From Halichondria panicea (taxonomy: Eukaryota > Porifera > Demospongiae > Suberitida > Halichondriidae), in assembly GCF_963675165.1 (NCBI RefSeq), contig NC_087387.1:2283501-2347500 (forward strand): 64,000 nt of DNA. The letters run 5' to 3'. The position numbers and the translations under genes are program-made. The notes below the pieces were generated by a model. The model was not told where the DNA came from and did not search any database. It was given only the letters and a program-made list of their open reading frames with translations. This document shows positions 45,901 through 56,624 of the stretch, in pieces; position 1 is the stretch's first letter, and each line of letters begins with the position of its first letter.

Positions 45901-48900
45901 CCCTCGTCACTAGACTCACCAGCCTCACCAGGCACACCCATCAAGGCACGCTTCGGAGGTCGACCACGCCCACTATAAGGAATGGGGCGGTGCTTGTCCC
46001 CAACCCCGTACACACTGCTCAGACGAGAGCGAAACCTATATGAGGGATAAGTGAACAGAATTGACGATACATGTAATGTACAATGTCATGTATGTACATA
46101 CAAATCAGTAATTATTGCAGAAACAGAATATGGATGAAACCTCTTACCTCTTCATCTTGAGGCTGATCTTCCACTTGTCCCTGCGCAGTGAAGCCAGCTG
46201 TTCCATCCGTGTGTCCACCTCCCTCGTCAAAGAGGCAGAGTCAAGCAGCTGACCAACCAGATGAGAGAGGATCTGGACCTTCTCCGAGGGACGTAGGAAC
46301 TGGAGGGGAGACGACTCCAGTATCGCTGTGATCTGCAATGTGTATGGATGATGTACATGTAGTGTGGGTTAGGGTTAGCAATAGAGCTGCCTGAATACAC
46401 ATAGAGCTACTGAAGACGTGTTTTCTGTCTCGATATTGTACGTATGCTCCCACATGTTTAAGTTAGTGTAACCTCACAAATGTAACTAACAAAACACATA
46501 CCTGGAAAAGGTAAGTTTATTGTTACAGTAGCATATACATTGTAGAGGTGCTCACCGGTCCTAAGCTGGATTGGTGGGAGAGGAAGAGGCGGAGCAACTC
46601 TGAGACTGTCAGCGGAGTCACCTCCACATTGTCCAGCTGGTGACCACTCAGCGTCACGGCTCGGGTGCCTGAGGGTGGGTGGCATGTAAGTGTACATTTA
46701 CATTGAATCTTTTATTAGTTAGTGGACCTATTCATAATTATAATTATTAAGAAGCAAAGAAACGATGATAGTGTACCTGGGTCGTAGAGTGCAGCTTTGA
46801 GGAGCTGTACCGTCAATTCGAGGAGCACCCTCCCCTGATCGTGGTTGTAGAGGGCCAGGTAGACGTGAGAGAGTGAGGGGGCACTCTCTAACTCCAGGAG
46901 CTCTGTCGGTGTGTGTGGGAGGGGGGGGGGGCAAGGTAATAAAACAAACCAGGTTATAGTGCACATGTGGGAGGGCCGGGTCACACTTGCTGAAAAACAC
47001 AAGACAATGATGATACTAACACAACTGAGTATTTAATTAAGAACCTTTATCAATGCTCTAGCTACATTGCTTACATGTGAATGTACAATATTGAAATGAT
47101 ACAGTCATCAGACCCATGGTATCAGTATTCTACAATATCGTATAAATGACAAAGGTTCACCACAAATTGAACTTGGCTGACTATATTTGTTCATTACAAT
47201 GCTTGAGGTAATCAAGCATAATACATGTAAATTGTGTAAGTACATAAAAGGCAGAAATCCTAACCTCAGCATAGCATTGTTTTGTTAATTACTATCGACA
47301 ATTAATGAACTATTGGCTAGTATGTACATGTACAGTGCGTATGCATATCTTTGACTTAAATGTACACGTAATAGGTTCAACTAAGTCCAGTACAAGGATA
47401 TACACTGAAGGTTGCTCGGTATAAATGCAATTCAAAACAATCTTGACGATACGAACACCCACATGCATGAAGAACTGTTGTCGGATACAGCCATACACAT
47501 ACAGGTATGTAAAACGCAGTTTTCTTGGATTAGGTATCTGGCAAGGTTTATTTCAGTGCAGGTTAGCTAGTTAATTTCCACTGGCTTGAAATGTTCTGCC
47601 ACACGCTTTCTACATGTACTTGCACATTGTCGATCACCCGCTTAATATTTGGAACCCAAATTGTCACCCACGTGTGCAAAGAAACTCTGATTGGCTATTT
47701 ATATTTCTGGCTACTTGACATGTACATATTCAGAGGACCACTAGCTGTTACAGTAATAGGTTCATTTAGCCCACGCAAAGAACGAGTCTGTTGTTGGCTA
47801 CAGTCACAGTCAGCACCATGGCGACAGGATCATTATTAGCTCCACCCTAACACTCACCAGTGAACGACTGTCCAAATTCAAGCACCATGAGGAGATCGGC
47901 AAATGCTTTGGAGGGCAGCTGCACCCAGCCGAGGGACGGGAGAGAGGGGAGGGAAGATGTCTGACGCACCTCCAGGTCCTCCACCGGTCGCTTTAACTGA
48001 GCCATCTTCTCCATCTCGAGCTGCTGTTGAAACGCTCTGTGCGTGTGTGTGTGTGTTGGAGGGGTTGAAACAAAAAAAATATATTGTGAGAAACTGCCTT
48101 ATCTGACCAGAGAATTGGGTAACCAACCACCTCTCCTATTTTCATTATAAATATTGCATGGTGTGTGGGGGGGGTGAGTGTGTGTGTGGGGGGGGGTGAG
48201 TGTGTGTAGGGGGGTGAGTGTGTGTAGGGGTAGGTGGTGATCACGTGTTAATGTGTGCATATACAATGTATACACTTCATAGAGGATCGACCCTAACTAA
48301 CTTTACAACAGCCTTTAGCTGTGATATGTAGCCATGCACATGCACACTGCCTAATGCTGCCTACAGTATGTTCTAAAAGCAACCACAACAGTGCTATGTA
48401 GGGTTAGCAGATGTTAGGTACAAAAACATAAACTACAGGTCATGTGACCCACAGTGTAACACCATCTGCACATCATATGACCAGACCTTCTGTGTCTCTC
48501 CATCTCCTGTTGTTTGAGGTGGTCCAGCAGTCGCACTGTTCTCTCTCTCGCCTTACGCTGGTTGTCCACCTCCCTCTGTCGGTAAGCAGACTGTCGCTGC
48601 ATCTCACGATCCTGTGTGTGTGGAGGGAGGAGGGTGTGAGAGTGGGTGTGGTCTAGTATAGGGTGTACATACAGAGTGTGTGGAGATACAGTACAAGATG
48701 CATTTAGTAGCTGTTTGGTCGTGCTACAATAATTATGGTGTGCCAAAATCAGCGATTAGTTTCGGGCCCACGTAAAATTGATTGCCAAAGTCCTAGTAGA
48801 GTGAGTGAAACCTGTCTCTTCTGGTCACCCTATGGGCAGGTGGCAGGTCAACTGCTGTTTAATATACATCGAAAGCCCCAAAGTCTTAACATGTGTTTCA

Positions 48901-51900
48901 ACCTGTGTTAGTAGACCATCTCTTCATTACAACCACTAGCTGTCTGTCTGTCCTAAGGGTAACCACTAGAGGTACATGTACAACAGGTTTCAATGTACAT
49001 GCACGTTGAAATTCTATAGCCTATCAAGACTGCAGAGTGGTGACTATATCAAAGCACATTTAGACCACACACGCAATTTAGATACAGGCGGGTACATGTA
49101 GAAGCTACTACTACTACCACACTAGATACACTGTACATCTACACGTACATGTACATGTCAGTGCAGCACACAACACGCACAAACTAATCATGTACACATG
49201 TACGTGTAGAGCAACAACAAAAATACCATACATAAGTACTTCATTACATTACGTATACATGTGCACGTAGTAGACTTAATTATATGTAATCACATACATG
49301 TACATGTACCTACATGCATAAGTATGTATGTGTGTGTTAGGTGTGTATAGTCACCCACCTCCAATTCTCTCTGTTTGCTCAGCTTCTCCTGCTTTCCCAT
49401 GGTTTCTTTCATCACGTCCTTCTCTCTGTTCTTAGCATCCTTCCAATATTGCTTCTCTCTGTCTCTTCGTTGTCGCTGAGCTACCCTCCTCTGACTCACT
49501 GCCAGAGATCGCTGAAAATTTCTAGCCTCTTTCTTTCTGGCCTTGTCCGCACGAGCTTTCAGTAGCAGCTGCCTACGCTTCTCCTCCTGGACCTACGAGT
49601 AGGTGAGTGTGGGTGGACAAGGGATGGATGAGTGCAGAAGTAGAGACTTGGCTTGATACAATAAAGGGCGTAAGAACTCAGTCATCTTTGTACAATACTT
49701 CTAAACAAGTTCTCTGTAACGGACTGTAACTTCAGAATACAAATAGTATACAGTTTATTTTACTGACAGTATCCACAAATACACGGATTAGTGTACGCGC
49801 ATGCGCATACAAGGTATACCAGGCCGCCTTTTTCTTCGCGGCTGGAATCGAGGCTACAGCTATATGTGTACAAAATGGATATGGCTAAGGAAGGAATCCG
49901 AAATACATGTAACCGAACGTAAAGCTTTATAGAACAGGATACATAATTATCTAAAGGTTTATGTGTACGTACAGTGAGCCCTCACCTTAGCAGTTTGGTT
50001 TGTTGAGTCCTCCCCCTCTCTCACTGACATTATCACACTCATCCCAGCACCCCCGTCTGCCAAAGAAGGTGGGGCAGCTACACCGGCCATCGTCACAGTA
50101 ACATCGTCCCTAGGGGCCAAAGGTGGCAACATCGAATGCGAGGTGTTAGGCAATAATGTCTTTGGTTTTCGACCACGTCTCTTCTTCTTCACTTCACCCT
50201 CGACCGGTTGTAGCTTTGCGCTACTGCCCTTCGGCCGTCCTCTGGGACGTTTTTGAGGCATGTCGCTAACAGATAAACGTGCTAAAGATTTCCTCTTTCG
50301 TCCACGTCCCTTTCCAGAGCCGCGGCCCACCCCTTGCAAACTCGTGGAGATGGAATTCGGAGTGTGCATGTGGAACTCGTAACTTGTTTGTGGTTGAGGG
50401 TTGGAGAATACCTGAGTTGAAATCGCTGAAGAACTTAATACGGCTAGACCATCTTCGCGGCTAGTTTGTTGAGTATTAGGGTCGATTTGAGAAGTATTCT
50501 CTCCCAAAATGATGGAAGGTTGTGTGACAAGTGGAGTTGGTTCGTTGGTCTGCTGTTGAGGAGGTGTGGCCCCATTTTCTCCGCCATGTGCTAGTATCGC
50601 ACCCCCAGTCCTCTCTTCTCTGGAAATAGGGTCTGCACTCGTTTTTTCAAGGTCAGTTTCTTTGAGGGCTTTTTGTATCAGGGCTACTGCAGTGGCTTGA
50701 GAAACGGCACCAATGCCTTTTGCACTTCCATCCAATATCTGCCCTTGGGCATTTGGATCGACTGTTGGTGCATGTACACTTCCATCTAATGGGCCGTGTG
50801 CACTCGCAACAAATAATGGACCTCTAACTTCAGAAACTTGTTGGTTGCTGGACACCGGAGCCCTAGCACTGTACATAGCCAGCTGTGACTGCTCTCCTCG
50901 GACCGCTGACTCGGCCGTTTTTCTCTGTCGTCCGCCTCTGCCACGTCCACCTCTCCCTCTACCACGCCCACGTCCAGAGGGTGGTGATGTAGTAGTTGGA
51001 GAAGTTCCATCAGTGTTGGTAGGGTTTTCAACCTTTGCTGCCTTTCCTCGACCACGCCCACGTCTACCACGGGTAGAGCCTTCTCCCTATGGAAGCAGTA
51101 TAGAGCACTATAGTTACATGACTCACTGTACATACATGTACTGCTAGCTACACGTACTTGTATAGTCACACGGTTCGGTAAATGATCACATTGGCCACAT
51201 TATAAATAAATTTACAAAGTTACATGTACAGTAACTAACAGTAGCTACAAATGCACCAAAGATACGTAAGACAAACGAAACTGCATTTCTCAAGAGCACT
51301 TAAAAGATACCACATAGCTAAAAATTAAAACACCCAGTTTTGCAGAACCTGCGTGTACATGTACATTGTGTATACACACACATGTAGTTGTGGTCAGCTA
51401 CTGTTTCACACACTGGCTTTTGAAACAAAAGACGACCACAAATTTACACACATGTACTACATGCACGTATTACTACATTAATTACTAAGCAACTCATCGA
51501 ACAATCCCAAATTACAGATAATGGGCTAGCTAGTGAAAAGAAATTATTAACAGCTTTTTGTTAGGGACCCAAAATAGTAGAGGCCGGCACCAAAGAACTC
51601 ACGATGATTCCGTCGAGCACCTCTCCCAAGTTGACCTTCTTACTGAATGTGAAGTGGTTCACTGTGAGCTCCGTGGAGGGGAGGGTGTTCAAGTGACCCT
51701 GGATCTCCGGGAATGTTCGCAGCCTGCGACCCTCTGGGGCTATGTAGCAGATGTCCACTCGAATCTGGTCCGTGCCCACGCGCTTACGAATCAAACGACG
51801 CCAGCTGTGTGGATTAATTGAGGTGTGCATTGTTAATGGATATTTTGAGTACACGCGGGCTCACAAAGAGATTTTGAGCGTGGACTCACAAATGGTAGAA

Positions 51901-54900
51901 AGTTATCAGCAGAGGTAATTAAGATAGCTACATGTACATACGTAGGGTATAGACAACATGTTGTCAACTTTACGACAGAGCTGCTCAAGTGTGTCGCTGT
52001 GCAGGGTATTAACAAGAGTATAACTATGATAGAGAAGAGAGTATCGAACGTAGGCATACTGTACATCAGATTACATCACCCACGCTTGGATTGGTCAGTG
52101 TGCAAATTCCAAGCTTGTGACAGATACAGAAAGTCACGTTACTCTCCGCATACATCTGATACACAGTATATGCCTACGTTCGATACTCTCTCTCTATCAT
52201 ATACTCTTGGTATTAGCTATCACATTGATGTACTTACCCTTGAGAGAGAGGCATCTGGAGTTTCTGCAAGTCCAGAGTTTTGGCAGTGCCACGCCCCCTT
52301 TTTATCACCACGGCAGGAGGCTTTGAAACAGGGCTGGCTATCAGCGGAGGAACTGCTGGTATGGGGACACTTTCTTCCGCCAACCTTGGTTTTTGCTCTT
52401 CTTTTACTGCCTCTTCTTTTGTATTAGTAGAAAGCATAGATTTACGCAACTCAGGATCAGGCAAGAAGACATCATCGTCATCGCTACTCTCGTAACCACG
52501 GTTACGCTGGTGTCGTATCAATGGAGATATGTACTTGTCATTCTTGCTTTGGTTGCTTTCTTTGTTTACTTCGTATTTTGGTTGCTCCGTTGGGAGGGAT
52601 GAAACTTGACTGTGATCTTCACTTTTGAATACTGATTCCGCTAGCTGAAACGGAGTACTTTTTCCCTCACATATATTATTATCATTTCCAGTACTGCTCC
52701 TACTGCTACCCTTACTAGCCAAACGGCATGCTTCAGCTTCTTCGTGAGCCTCATGTGACTGGTCTTTCGTATCATGTGATTGGTCATTTGACTGTTGAAG
52801 GGTTTCGTCTTTGTCGAGGGTCATCTCTATGGGAACAAGTTCGGGTGGACTAAACGGTTTCTCATCTTCCTCTGTCTGAGAGTCAAATGGAAGGAGGGGC
52901 TCACTGGTGGACTGACGAGGCTGGTAGCCTGGGTAACCTGGAGGGGGGGGGGGGAGATCTATATCAAATCTGCATTAATTTTAAACAGAAGAGGTGCTTA
53001 AATATCAATCAAGTGTGGGCTGTTGCTGAACAGTAGAACTATTGTACGTATTACATTGAGAAGTGCATCATGTAGAGTTATTCTTGGTGGACACTGTAAC
53101 CACAGCAATGTCTCTACATGATAATAATTTATCCCATAAAACAACAAATGTGGTAGATGGTTATCGCAGGAAGTTTAATTTAAAGGCCAGTGAAAGTGAA
53201 AATTGATCAGTTTCAGAGTATCGTTAACATAAATAGGTATTGGAACAATACTTTGGTAAACTTGAACAATTAAAAAGCCAACTTAAGTAAATACTCACAT
53301 ACATGAACTACCTAAAAAACGCACATGTGCATTAGGAAGGTGGTAATCACTCAAACCACAAAAATTTATCATCTAATACAATCACTAATCAGCTCTGTAT
53401 AAAATGGACACATGTGTGATGTGTGTACACACGGTGGTATCCCTCCCTGAATAGAAGTGGTTTCGAATGAGACTGGCACCCCAGACCTCAGCTAGGGCTT
53501 GCAGGAACATGAATAATCAATTATAATCTTCGAGGTGAACGGTGAGTGTGGATACACGTACATGCATAGCTCATCTGCTGGACAGAGTTTTCATGAAAGA
53601 AAACCATTTGCATATGCATATGCAAGGGTTTGTGACCAATGTTCCAGGAGCACGATACGGAGTAAACGTACTGAGGTGTTATTCCTTTATGTACTCTCAA
53701 CTACATGTAGGAGTTTTCTTAGTACAACCTGTAGTGTCACCACTTACAGTAATACTGTATCAAGTTATGTAGAATGCTATAAGCGTAAGAGTAGTCAACT
53801 CGGGCTTGTATCCTTTACAAGAGGTTGTACCATTACAGTTAGAACTCAGCTAGGGGTTTTCCCACACAAGAGGTTGTACCATTATAGTCGGACCTTAGTG
53901 TTTCCCACTACAAGAGGTTGTAACCATTACAGTAGGATCTCAGCTAGGGGTTTTCCCACTACAAGAGGTTGTACCATTACAGTCGGATCTCAGCTGGGGT
54001 TTTCCCACTACAAGAGGTTGTAACCATACAGTCGGATTTCAGCTAGGGGTTTTCCCACTACAAGAGGTTGTATCATTACAGTCGGATCTCAGCTGGGGTT
54101 TTCCCACTACAAGAGGTTGAGCCACAACAGAAAACCTCAGCTAGGACGTTTATACCACTAACTCACCAGCAGATTGTGAAACTGCATGTACAGTGTACAT
54201 GTACAAGCCAGCAACTCATTACCATAGAAATCTATGTACCGTATTACTAAATGTTTTGCGAGCATCAAACATAAGCAAATTTTGCGAATTTTGATCAATT
54301 CGCAAAAACCAATAGAGGCACTTCATGATCCTTGCCAGAACGCAAAAGTTAGATCACAACGGTCAACTTTTTTGCTAATTTGGCCTATTCGCAAAGGTTT
54401 TTCATGCGCAAATATTAGTAATACGGTAACTAACGCCACACTCACCTTGTTGTTGCTGTGGCTCGGATGTGAACTCTCCATCAACAGGCAGATTTGATGG
54501 TCGATCACGGAGCAAAAAATCCATGGAGAAAGGGTTCGATTGAGCATGCCCAGTAGATACGGGATATCCCAGACCATCTCTCGATTCGTGCATCAGTGTG
54601 GTGCCAGACTGGGTTTCCAAGGCTCTCAATTCAGGGGGTCGCTGTTCTAACCTCCTCGCAGATAGTTCTGGGGGGCACTGGTCAATCGATGCTCTCCGAG
54701 GAAGTGCTTCTATCTGACCCCCAGTTATAATGTTATGGAGTGGTTGAAATGGACTAGAACTTGTGGGAGGCTTATCGATATTCGACAATCGTGGTGGGAA
54801 ATGGTGGGGAGAGGCCGCCTGGAAAGTGGTAGGATGTCCTTGTGGCTGTGAGTGAAACGCGGGAGTGTGGGCGTTGGCCGAAGAAAGCGGGTGAAGCTGT

Positions 54901-55433
54901 TGATGGAAAACAGGCATTTGTGAGGGTGTGCTTGCTTGGAAGGACCCTATATGAGCAGATTGTTGGGAACCTGGAGACACTTGATAGAGAGCCTGCCCCG
55001 ACGGATGTGTGAAGATACCCGTCTGGTACGAGTCTTCTTGGGGAGCGTACGAATTCTGCAACGGACTCTCTTGTATATGGTGGCGAGGTGTACTTTGTGC
55101 TATAGTTCCAGGGGAGCGCATAACGGCCTCGTGTTGCTGTTGTATGTACGTGATGTTCTCTTCGGGAACCGCATGGCTTCGTACTTGTCCCACTCCCCAA
55201 TTGGTGGCCATTGGTAAAGTCTGGGGGGTACCCAATTGTAACCCCCCTGAGTATCCGACATTGGGATTTGCCAGGGATGAATAGTAGCTTTGTTGAGTCG
55301 AAGGGAACACAGTTTGAGGGGTGGCCAATCTCGACGTGGGGAAAGGGGGGTGGGCTGTGGGGACGTGCTGCATGTGAGGATAGGCCGCCGGCTGGAACGA
55401 GGGAGCAGAGCTTGTTGGCGTCCACGGCCACAT
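37356..55433 (-). CDS. BAZ2: BAZ2-type bromodomain/PHD chromatin-remodelling subunit
   Basis: Large nuclear protein of the BAZ2A(TIP5)/BAZ2B/Toutatis family, partner of ISWI ATPases. Exons: 55433-54446, 52937-52238, 51804-51603, 51086-49986, 49592-49359, 48611-48487, 48036-47858, 46902-46777, 46668-46556, 46332-46148, 46035-45828, 45609-44263, 43790-43023, 42730-42562, 42290-42069, 41367-40793, 40601-40459, 40361-40133, 39975-39886, 39609-39440, 39320-39278, 39145-38916, 38482-38398, 37424-37356. Total 2,766 aa (human BAZ2B about 2,168). Domains: P/Q-rich N-terminus, MBD/TAM, AT hooks, coiled coil, DDT, WHIM motifs (PLGQDRYARQYWALP, GGVIVEG), the GWWGITRPDTVDRLLRTLC block, two PHD fingers and a bromodomain. 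The exon at 39145 could instead start at 39133. An acceptor precedes the ATG, so a 5' noncoding exon is likely. A or B subtype is not assignable. Confidence 0.93.
37602..37928. mobile_element. TACTGTATAGCGCG MITE, family D, internally duplicated
   Basis: Ends 'tactgtatagcgcgaaattt' and 'tactgta'. An internal block of about 65 bases ('cctctaaaagc...tttcgttgcacaatgttcg...gactgcttacc') occurs twice, at about 37650 and 37802. It lies in the last intron of the BAZ2-like gene. Confidence 0.75.
41516..41554. repeat. Perfect 17-bp hairpin
   Basis: 'agctttatgttatgtag' at 41516-41532 is the exact reverse complement of 41538-41554, with a 5-base loop. It lies in the BAZ2-like intron 41368-42068. That intron otherwise shows only a 'taccgtatacctcgcttg' repeat near 41990. 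Confidence 0.85.
44347..44540 (-). repeat. 63-bp in-frame tandem repeat in the BAZ2-like coding exon
   Basis: Three copies of a 63-base unit begin at about 44347, 44410 and 44473. They encode 21-residue repeats of the type APQCIEATPQRCEE preceded by REPL/RESL. More diverged copies extend on either side. This is a length-variable, low-complexity part of exon 45609-44263. Confidence 0.88.
46556..48036 (-). other. DDT-domain exons of the BAZ2-like protein
   Basis: Exons 48036-47858, 46902-46777 and 46668-46556 encode FADLLMVLEFGQSFTELLEL, the YLALYNHDQGRVLLELTVQL block and a segment ending LLRLFLSHQSSLGP. This matches the DDT fold of BAZ proteins, which contacts the ISWI ATPase and DNA. Confidence 0.88.
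49986..51804 (-). other. MBD/TAM and AT-hook exons of the BAZ2-like protein
   Basis: Exon 51804-51603, with the preceding G, gives GWRRLIRKRVG, ICYIAPEGRRLRTFPEIQ and HFTFSKKVNLGEVLDG: an MBD-like TAM domain. Exon 51086-49986 begins with (GRG)n basic repeats and later has AT-hook cores RPRGRPKG and RRGRKPKT, which bind the minor groove of AT-rich DNA. Confidence 0.88.
52025..52201. mobile_element. Short inverted-repeat element in a BAZ2-like intron
   Basis: 'gagagtatcgaacgtaggcatactgt' (about 52037-52062) faces 'acagtatatgcctacgttcgatactctc' (about 52167-52194), and pairing extends outward through gatagaga/tctctatc. It occupies most of intron 51805-52237. Confidence 0.75.
53817..54133. repeat. 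About 49-bp minisatellite in BAZ2-like intron
   Basis: Six to seven copies of a unit with the words 'caagaggttgtaccattaca', 'gtcggatctcagctagg' and 'ggttttcccacta', each differing by a few bases. Open frames read through it are repeat artefacts. Confidence 0.9.
54237..54428. mobile_element. TACCGTATTAC-ended MITE, family C copy 2
   Basis: Starts taccgtattactaaatg and ends 'catgcgcaaatattagtaatacggta', with good terminal inverted repeats. It shares 'gatccttgccagaacgcaa' and 'tttgcg' words with 3407-3626 in reverse orientation. It ends 17 bases from the donor of the first coding exon of the BAZ2-like gene. Confidence 0.85.
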
Positions 55434-56624
55434 CCTGTTAGAGAGTTTAAAAATGGTTATTTACATGATTGTACAGTACGAAGGATACATGTAGAAGGGG
55501 TTGAAATCTTGGTTACTAGATTCGGTAATACTTAACATACGAGGCGAAAAGCCAGCTACACTGCTATAAAAATGGCAGATCTCTCGGTAAGTACATGTAC
55601 CCAATATGCTAGCAACACAACACAACATAAAGTATAGCCAATGTCGGTATACGTATAAAGAGTTACGTTGGGAAGAGGTGAAAGGTGAGAAGAACGACTT
55701 CAACAAACCTGGCAGAATCCAACTCTAAACTTCACTAGCACAATCCACACTCGGAACGGGAGTACGTCAAGTCCAGAACAGGCTGTGGAAAATATAGATA
55801 ATCATAGCATCAGCTGATGAGCTAGGAGGCAGCCCCAGGCCTTCTGCAAGGCTGCAAGGGGAATGGTTGCTTTGGAGACCTACAATTTTCTGATAGAGGC
55901 TTGAACTGGGGCAAAAAAGCAGTTTCAACAATAGGATAGCTTTTGCTAGCTCGTAGGGCTCAAAATCGGTAGAATAAGAATAAATAGCGTTTGTGGTATG
56001 TAAATACTCACCTAAATAGAACAAAAAAGTAAGTTCTAGAGCCGATTAGCCAGTATAAGTGAGATCCAGTGTTGATAAAAATAGTCCACCATTTTTAGAA
56101 AGACAGCTTTACTTATAATGTAGGCAGGAAGAAATAGGCAAGTACTATGTGGTATTTATCTGACGTCACGTCCAATTATGACCTTGAAATCGTTCTAATA
56201 ATAATGAGTAAATACACAACCATTCAGAATCTAGTGCATCTAATCATTGTCGTTTTTCCACCACATCATAACTTTTTGGGATACCCTACAAACAAATATA
56301 GTTAGTAGGATGCCTAGGCTGTATGTGCAAGTGAGTAGCGTTGAGAGAGGAGCTGAAGAGGGTGACAAATGAAGCACTTTTCTAGCCGTTTGATTGTGGC
56401 TAGTCTGCGGTTACGAGCTACGCCCCCTCATCCAAAGGTTATGAATATCATTATTACACCTGAACTTGTATTTACCATAAATATTCCAGTGCAACAATAG
56501 TATAAAGGTTATGAATATCATTATTATGACGTGTCAAGATTAATTTTCTGTTTTACTGCGTGCATGCGCGTGTGTAAGTACAATAATTATTGTGTCCAGA
56601 CAAAAAGTCAATGCAATGAGTACC
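55434..56624. other. Upstream region of BAZ2-like gene and 3' flank of YIPF6
   Basis: No coding exon is seen. A minus-strand donor (ctatttag then gtgagt, near 56001-56008) followed by the acceptor before the BAZ2-like ATG suggests a 5' noncoding exon. A 23-base direct repeat, aaaggttatgaatatcatta plus tta, occurs at about 56436 and 56507. Confidence 0.5.

Noticed and set aside
49795..49860. Possible tRNA-like TpsiC arm (ggctggaatcgaggct)
   Set aside because: No acceptor stem, anticodon arm or A box could be drawn around it; no tRNA gene can be supported anywhere in the window.
53535..54023. 162-codon plus-strand open frame with repeated TRGC / TTRGCTITV peptides
   Set aside because: It is a read-through of the 49-bp minisatellite inside a BAZ2-like intron; the units drift in frame and no family is recognisable.
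54772..55431. 219-codon minus-strand frame starting near the BAZ2-like start
   Set aside because: It is a shifted reading of the same P/Q-rich exon; only the frame starting at 55433 continues in phase into exon 52937-52238.
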